A stretch of DNA of 7,454 bases, taken from Pyramidobacter sp. (GTDB lineage: Bacteria; Synergistota; Synergistia; Synergistales; Dethiosulfovibrionaceae). The notes below the pieces were generated by a model. It saw only the letters and a program-made list of their open reading frames with translations, did not search any database and had not been told where the DNA came from. The position numbers and the translations under genes are program-made. The DNA lies in assembly GCA_017940445.1 (NCBI GenBank), contig JAGAYQ010000179.1, positions 1-7,454 of the forward strand, in the 5' to 3' direction. Positions 5,753 to 7,454 of the stretch are shown piece after piece (the stretch's first letter is position 1; each line of letters starts with the position of its first letter).

Positions 5753-7375
5753 ATGTATCCTGAAAGTTTCCAGGAATCGATCAGAAAAGTCGAAGCCAAC
5801 CGCGCAGCGAACGCGGCAATGACTCCCCGCCGCATGACCGCGGAGGAGAAGGACGCGCTGCTGAAGGAATTCCATCCCGACTACCGTGAGAACGAGTTCG
5901 AGCTGCTCAAAGTGGGCCCCAACGCCGGCGACAAGGTGCCGCACGAGCTGGCCGCGATGCTTCAGGCTCATCCTCGCGTGGCAGCCGGCGAAGTCGATCT
6001 GACCAAGCCTGCCTACGATGTGGATGTGCTTGTCATCGGCGGCGGCGGTGCTGGTTCTTCGGCTGCCATCGAGGCAAACGAGGCCGGAGCGAGCGTGCTG
6101 ATGTGCACCAAGCTGCACATCGGCGACGCCAACACGATGATGGCCGAAGGCGGCATCCAGGCGGCTGACAAGGACAACGACTCGCCTGCGCGCCACTTCC
6201 TCGACGCCTACGGCGGCGGACACTTTGCGGCCAAGAAGGAACTGCTTGCCAAGCTCGTCTACGAGGCGCCCGAGTGCATCAAGTGGCTCAACGAGCTCGG
6301 CGTCGAGTTCGACAAGACGGCCGAGGGCGACATGGTCACCACCCACGGCGGCGGCACCTCCAGAAAGCGCATGCACGCCTGCAAGGACTATTCCGGCGCC
6401 GAGATCATGCGCACCCTGCGCGACGAAGTGCTCAACCGCGGCATCCCCGTTCTTGACTTCACGGCTGCGATCGAGCTGATCAAGGACGACAAGGGGCACT
6501 GCGCCGGAGCTGTGATGCTGAACATGGAGACCGACGAGCTCTTCGTCGTGCGCGCCAAGACTGTCATCCTCGCTACCGGCGGCGCGGGACGCATGCACTA
6601 TCAGGGATTCCCCACGTCCAACCACTACGGCGCGACCGCCGACGGCCTCGTGCTGGCCTACCGCGCGGGTGCGAAGCTGCTCTATATCGACACGCTGCAG
6701 TACCATCCCACCGGCGCGGCCTATCCCGAGCAGATCTTTGGCGCGCTCGTCACCGAGAAGGTGCGTTCCATCGGCGCGATGCTCGTCAACTGCGACGGCG
6801 AAGTGTTCGTCCATCCGCTTGAGACGCGCGACGTTGCCGCTGCAAGCATCATCCGCGAAACTTCATCGCGCGGCAAGGGCGTCGACACCGGCCGCGGCAC
6901 TGCCGTGTGGCTTGATTCGCCCATCATCGAGCTCAAGCACGGAGAGGGCACCATCGAAAAGCGCATCCCTGCCATGTTCCGCATGTATCAAGAGCGCGGC
7001 ATCGACATGCGCAAAGAGCCCATCCTCGTCTATCCCACGCTGCACTATCAGAACGGCGGCGTCGACATCGACACCGACTGCATGACCGGCGTGGAGAACC
7101 TGTTCGCTGCCGGCGAAGTGGTGGGCGGCATCCACGGCCGCAACCGCCTGATGGGCAACTCGCTGCTCGACATCGTCGTCTTTGGCCGCGATGCCGGACG
7201 CGCTGCCGCCGCCAAGGCCAAACAGACCACCGTCGGCGCGCTTTCGATCGACCATGCCGCGGCGTTCGACAAGAGCCTTGCCGACGCCGGCATCAAGACC
7301 GATCTCGTCTCGCCCAAGCTGCTTCCCAACTACGTGCGCGAGCGCGTGACGCTGGGACACGCGGAGATCCAGTAG
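5753..7375 (+). CDS. Fumarate reductase/succinate dehydrogenase-family flavoprotein (soluble, FrdA/TfrA-like)
   Basis: This 540-residue protein belongs to the FAD-dependent SdhA/FrdA/NadB family. After an extension of about 88 residues it shows the dinucleotide motif VIGGGGAGSSAA at 94-105, NTMMAEGGIQAA at 127-138, ILATGGAGR at 272-280, YHPTG at 317-321, TEKVRSIGAML at 334-344, HYQNGGVDID at 431-440, AAGEVVGGIHGRNRLMGNS at 452-470 and a final FAD-contact segment. Matching E. coli FrdA, the substrate-binding or catalytic positions appear kept: His318, Thr334-Glu335, Arg338, His431 and Arg465. Reduction of fumarate to succinate is therefore plausible, with electrons from the preceding Fe-S subunit. 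Position 127 is Asn where SdhA/FrdA have the FAD-linking His, so FAD is probably non-covalent. Only 70 residues follow the HGRNR motif, so the usual C-terminal helical domain is missing. No signal peptide or membrane segment is seen. L-aspartate oxidase or another enoate reductase are alternatives; the Fe-S partner argues against the oxidase. Confidence 0.85.
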   Translation: MYPESFQESIRKVEANRAANAAMTPRRMTAEEKDALLKEFHPDYRENEFELLKVGPNAGDKVPHELAAMLQAHPRVAAGEVDLTKPAYDVDVLVIGGGGAGSSAAIEANEAGASVLMCTKLHIGDANTMMAEGGIQAADKDNDSPARHFLDAYGGGHFAAKKELLAKLVYEAPECIKWLNELGVEFDKTAEGDMVTTHGGGTSRKRMHACKDYSGAEIMRTLRDEVLNRGIPVLDFTAAIELIKDDKGHCAGAVMLNMETDELFVVRAKTVILATGGAGRMHYQGFPTSNHYGATADGLVLAYRAGAKLLYIDTLQYHPTGAAYPEQIFGALVTEKVRSIGAMLVNCDGEVFVHPLETRDVAAASIIRETSSRGKGVDTGRGTAVWLDSPIIELKHGEGTIEKRIPAMFRMYQERGIDMRKEPILVYPTLHYQNGGVDIDTDCMTGVENLFAAGEVVGGIHGRNRLMGNSLLDIVVFGRDAGRAAAAKAKQTTVGALSIDHAAAFDKSLADAGIKTDLVSPKLLPNYVRERVTLGHAEIQ

Positions 7376-7424
7376 CGTTTCTTTCGTGAAGAACAAGAGA
7401 GTCGCATCATAACAAAACCCGCCC

Positions 7425-7453
7425 CCGCTGCCAGCGGCTGAAAATTTTTCAGC
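7425..7453 (+). terminator. Possible terminator region with two adjacent inverted repeats
   Basis: Fifty bases after the last stop codon, CCGCTG and CAGCGG form an inverted repeat around 7431 (7425-7437). It is followed by a second perfect inverted repeat, GCTGAAAA and TTTTCAGC around 7445 (7437-7453), which contains a run of five T. Either could fold in RNA at the end of the operon. The A-run plus GC-rich arm at 7414-7430 also looks like the left half of a larger hairpin whose right half would lie beyond the window. The remaining bases from 7376 to 7424 hold nothing I recognise. The window ends here, so this is a weak call. Confidence 0.35.
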
Positions 7454-7454
7454 A

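Noticed and set aside
5528..6814. Long minus-strand open frame (428 codons) opposite the last two genes
   Set aside because: It is another GC-rich shadow, opposite conserved Fe-S and FAD motifs, with no recognisable domain.
5753..7375. L-aspartate oxidase (NadB) of NAD biosynthesis
   Set aside because: The lack of a covalent-FAD histidine fits NadB, but the adjacent Fe-S subunit, the absence of nadA/nadC, and the N-terminal extension favour a reductase flavoprotein. It is not fully excluded.
5063..7375. Membrane-bound succinate dehydrogenase/fumarate reductase (SdhAB)
   Set aside because: No membrane anchor gene or hydrophobic segments are present, the Fe-S subunit has an HdrC-like second half, and the flavoprotein lacks the covalent-FAD histidine.

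Overview
The window is a single plus-strand operon of seven tightly packed genes, the first cut by the left edge. The DNA is GC-rich (about 60% by eye), each internal gene has a recognisable Shine-Dalgarno sequence, and almost every protein is a cysteine-rich iron-sulfur or flavin redox subunit. This fits a strictly anaerobic bacterium. A GC-rich member of Synergistota, Desulfovibrionales or Clostridia is my guess, at low confidence, because nothing here fixes the taxon.

Layout, left to right: 3-1784, HdrA (heterodisulfide reductase flavoprotein, N-terminus outside the window); 1775-2227, MvhD/FlxD-type [2Fe-2S] adaptor; 2212-3189, FrhB-like protein with two ferredoxin clusters (FlxC/FlxB-like); 3186-4232, AsrA/HydB-like dicluster protein (FlxB-like); 4225-5052, FAD/NAD(P)H oxidoreductase (FlxA/AsrB-like); 5063-5737, a small protein with an SdhB-type [2Fe-2S] domain and an HdrC-type 2x[4Fe-4S] domain; 5753-7375, a fumarate-reductase-family flavoprotein. 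The last 79 bases hold two short inverted repeats that may be part of a terminator. There is no gene-free stretch over 300 bases, and I saw no RNA genes, mobile elements or CRISPR arrays.

The first five genes overlap one another and together look like a Flx-Hdr module. In such systems NAD(P)H is oxidised at FlxA, electrons pass through Fe-S subunits and MvhD/FlxD to HdrA, and the HdrA FAD can bifurcate them to ferredoxin and to a higher-potential acceptor. In classical complexes that acceptor is HdrBC with a disulfide. Here the genes that follow are instead an HdrC-like/SdhB-like electron wire and a soluble fumarate-reductase-like flavoprotein. The inference is a cytoplasmic NAD(P)H-dependent fumarate (or other enoate) reductase coupled through HdrA to ferredoxin reduction. 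That coupling is a hypothesis from gene content, and hdrB/hdrC could lie upstream of the window.

Oddities in the flavoprotein support a distinct clade: Asn replaces the histidine that carries covalent FAD in SdhA/FrdA, there is an N-terminal extension of about 88 residues, and the usual C-terminal helical domain is missing.
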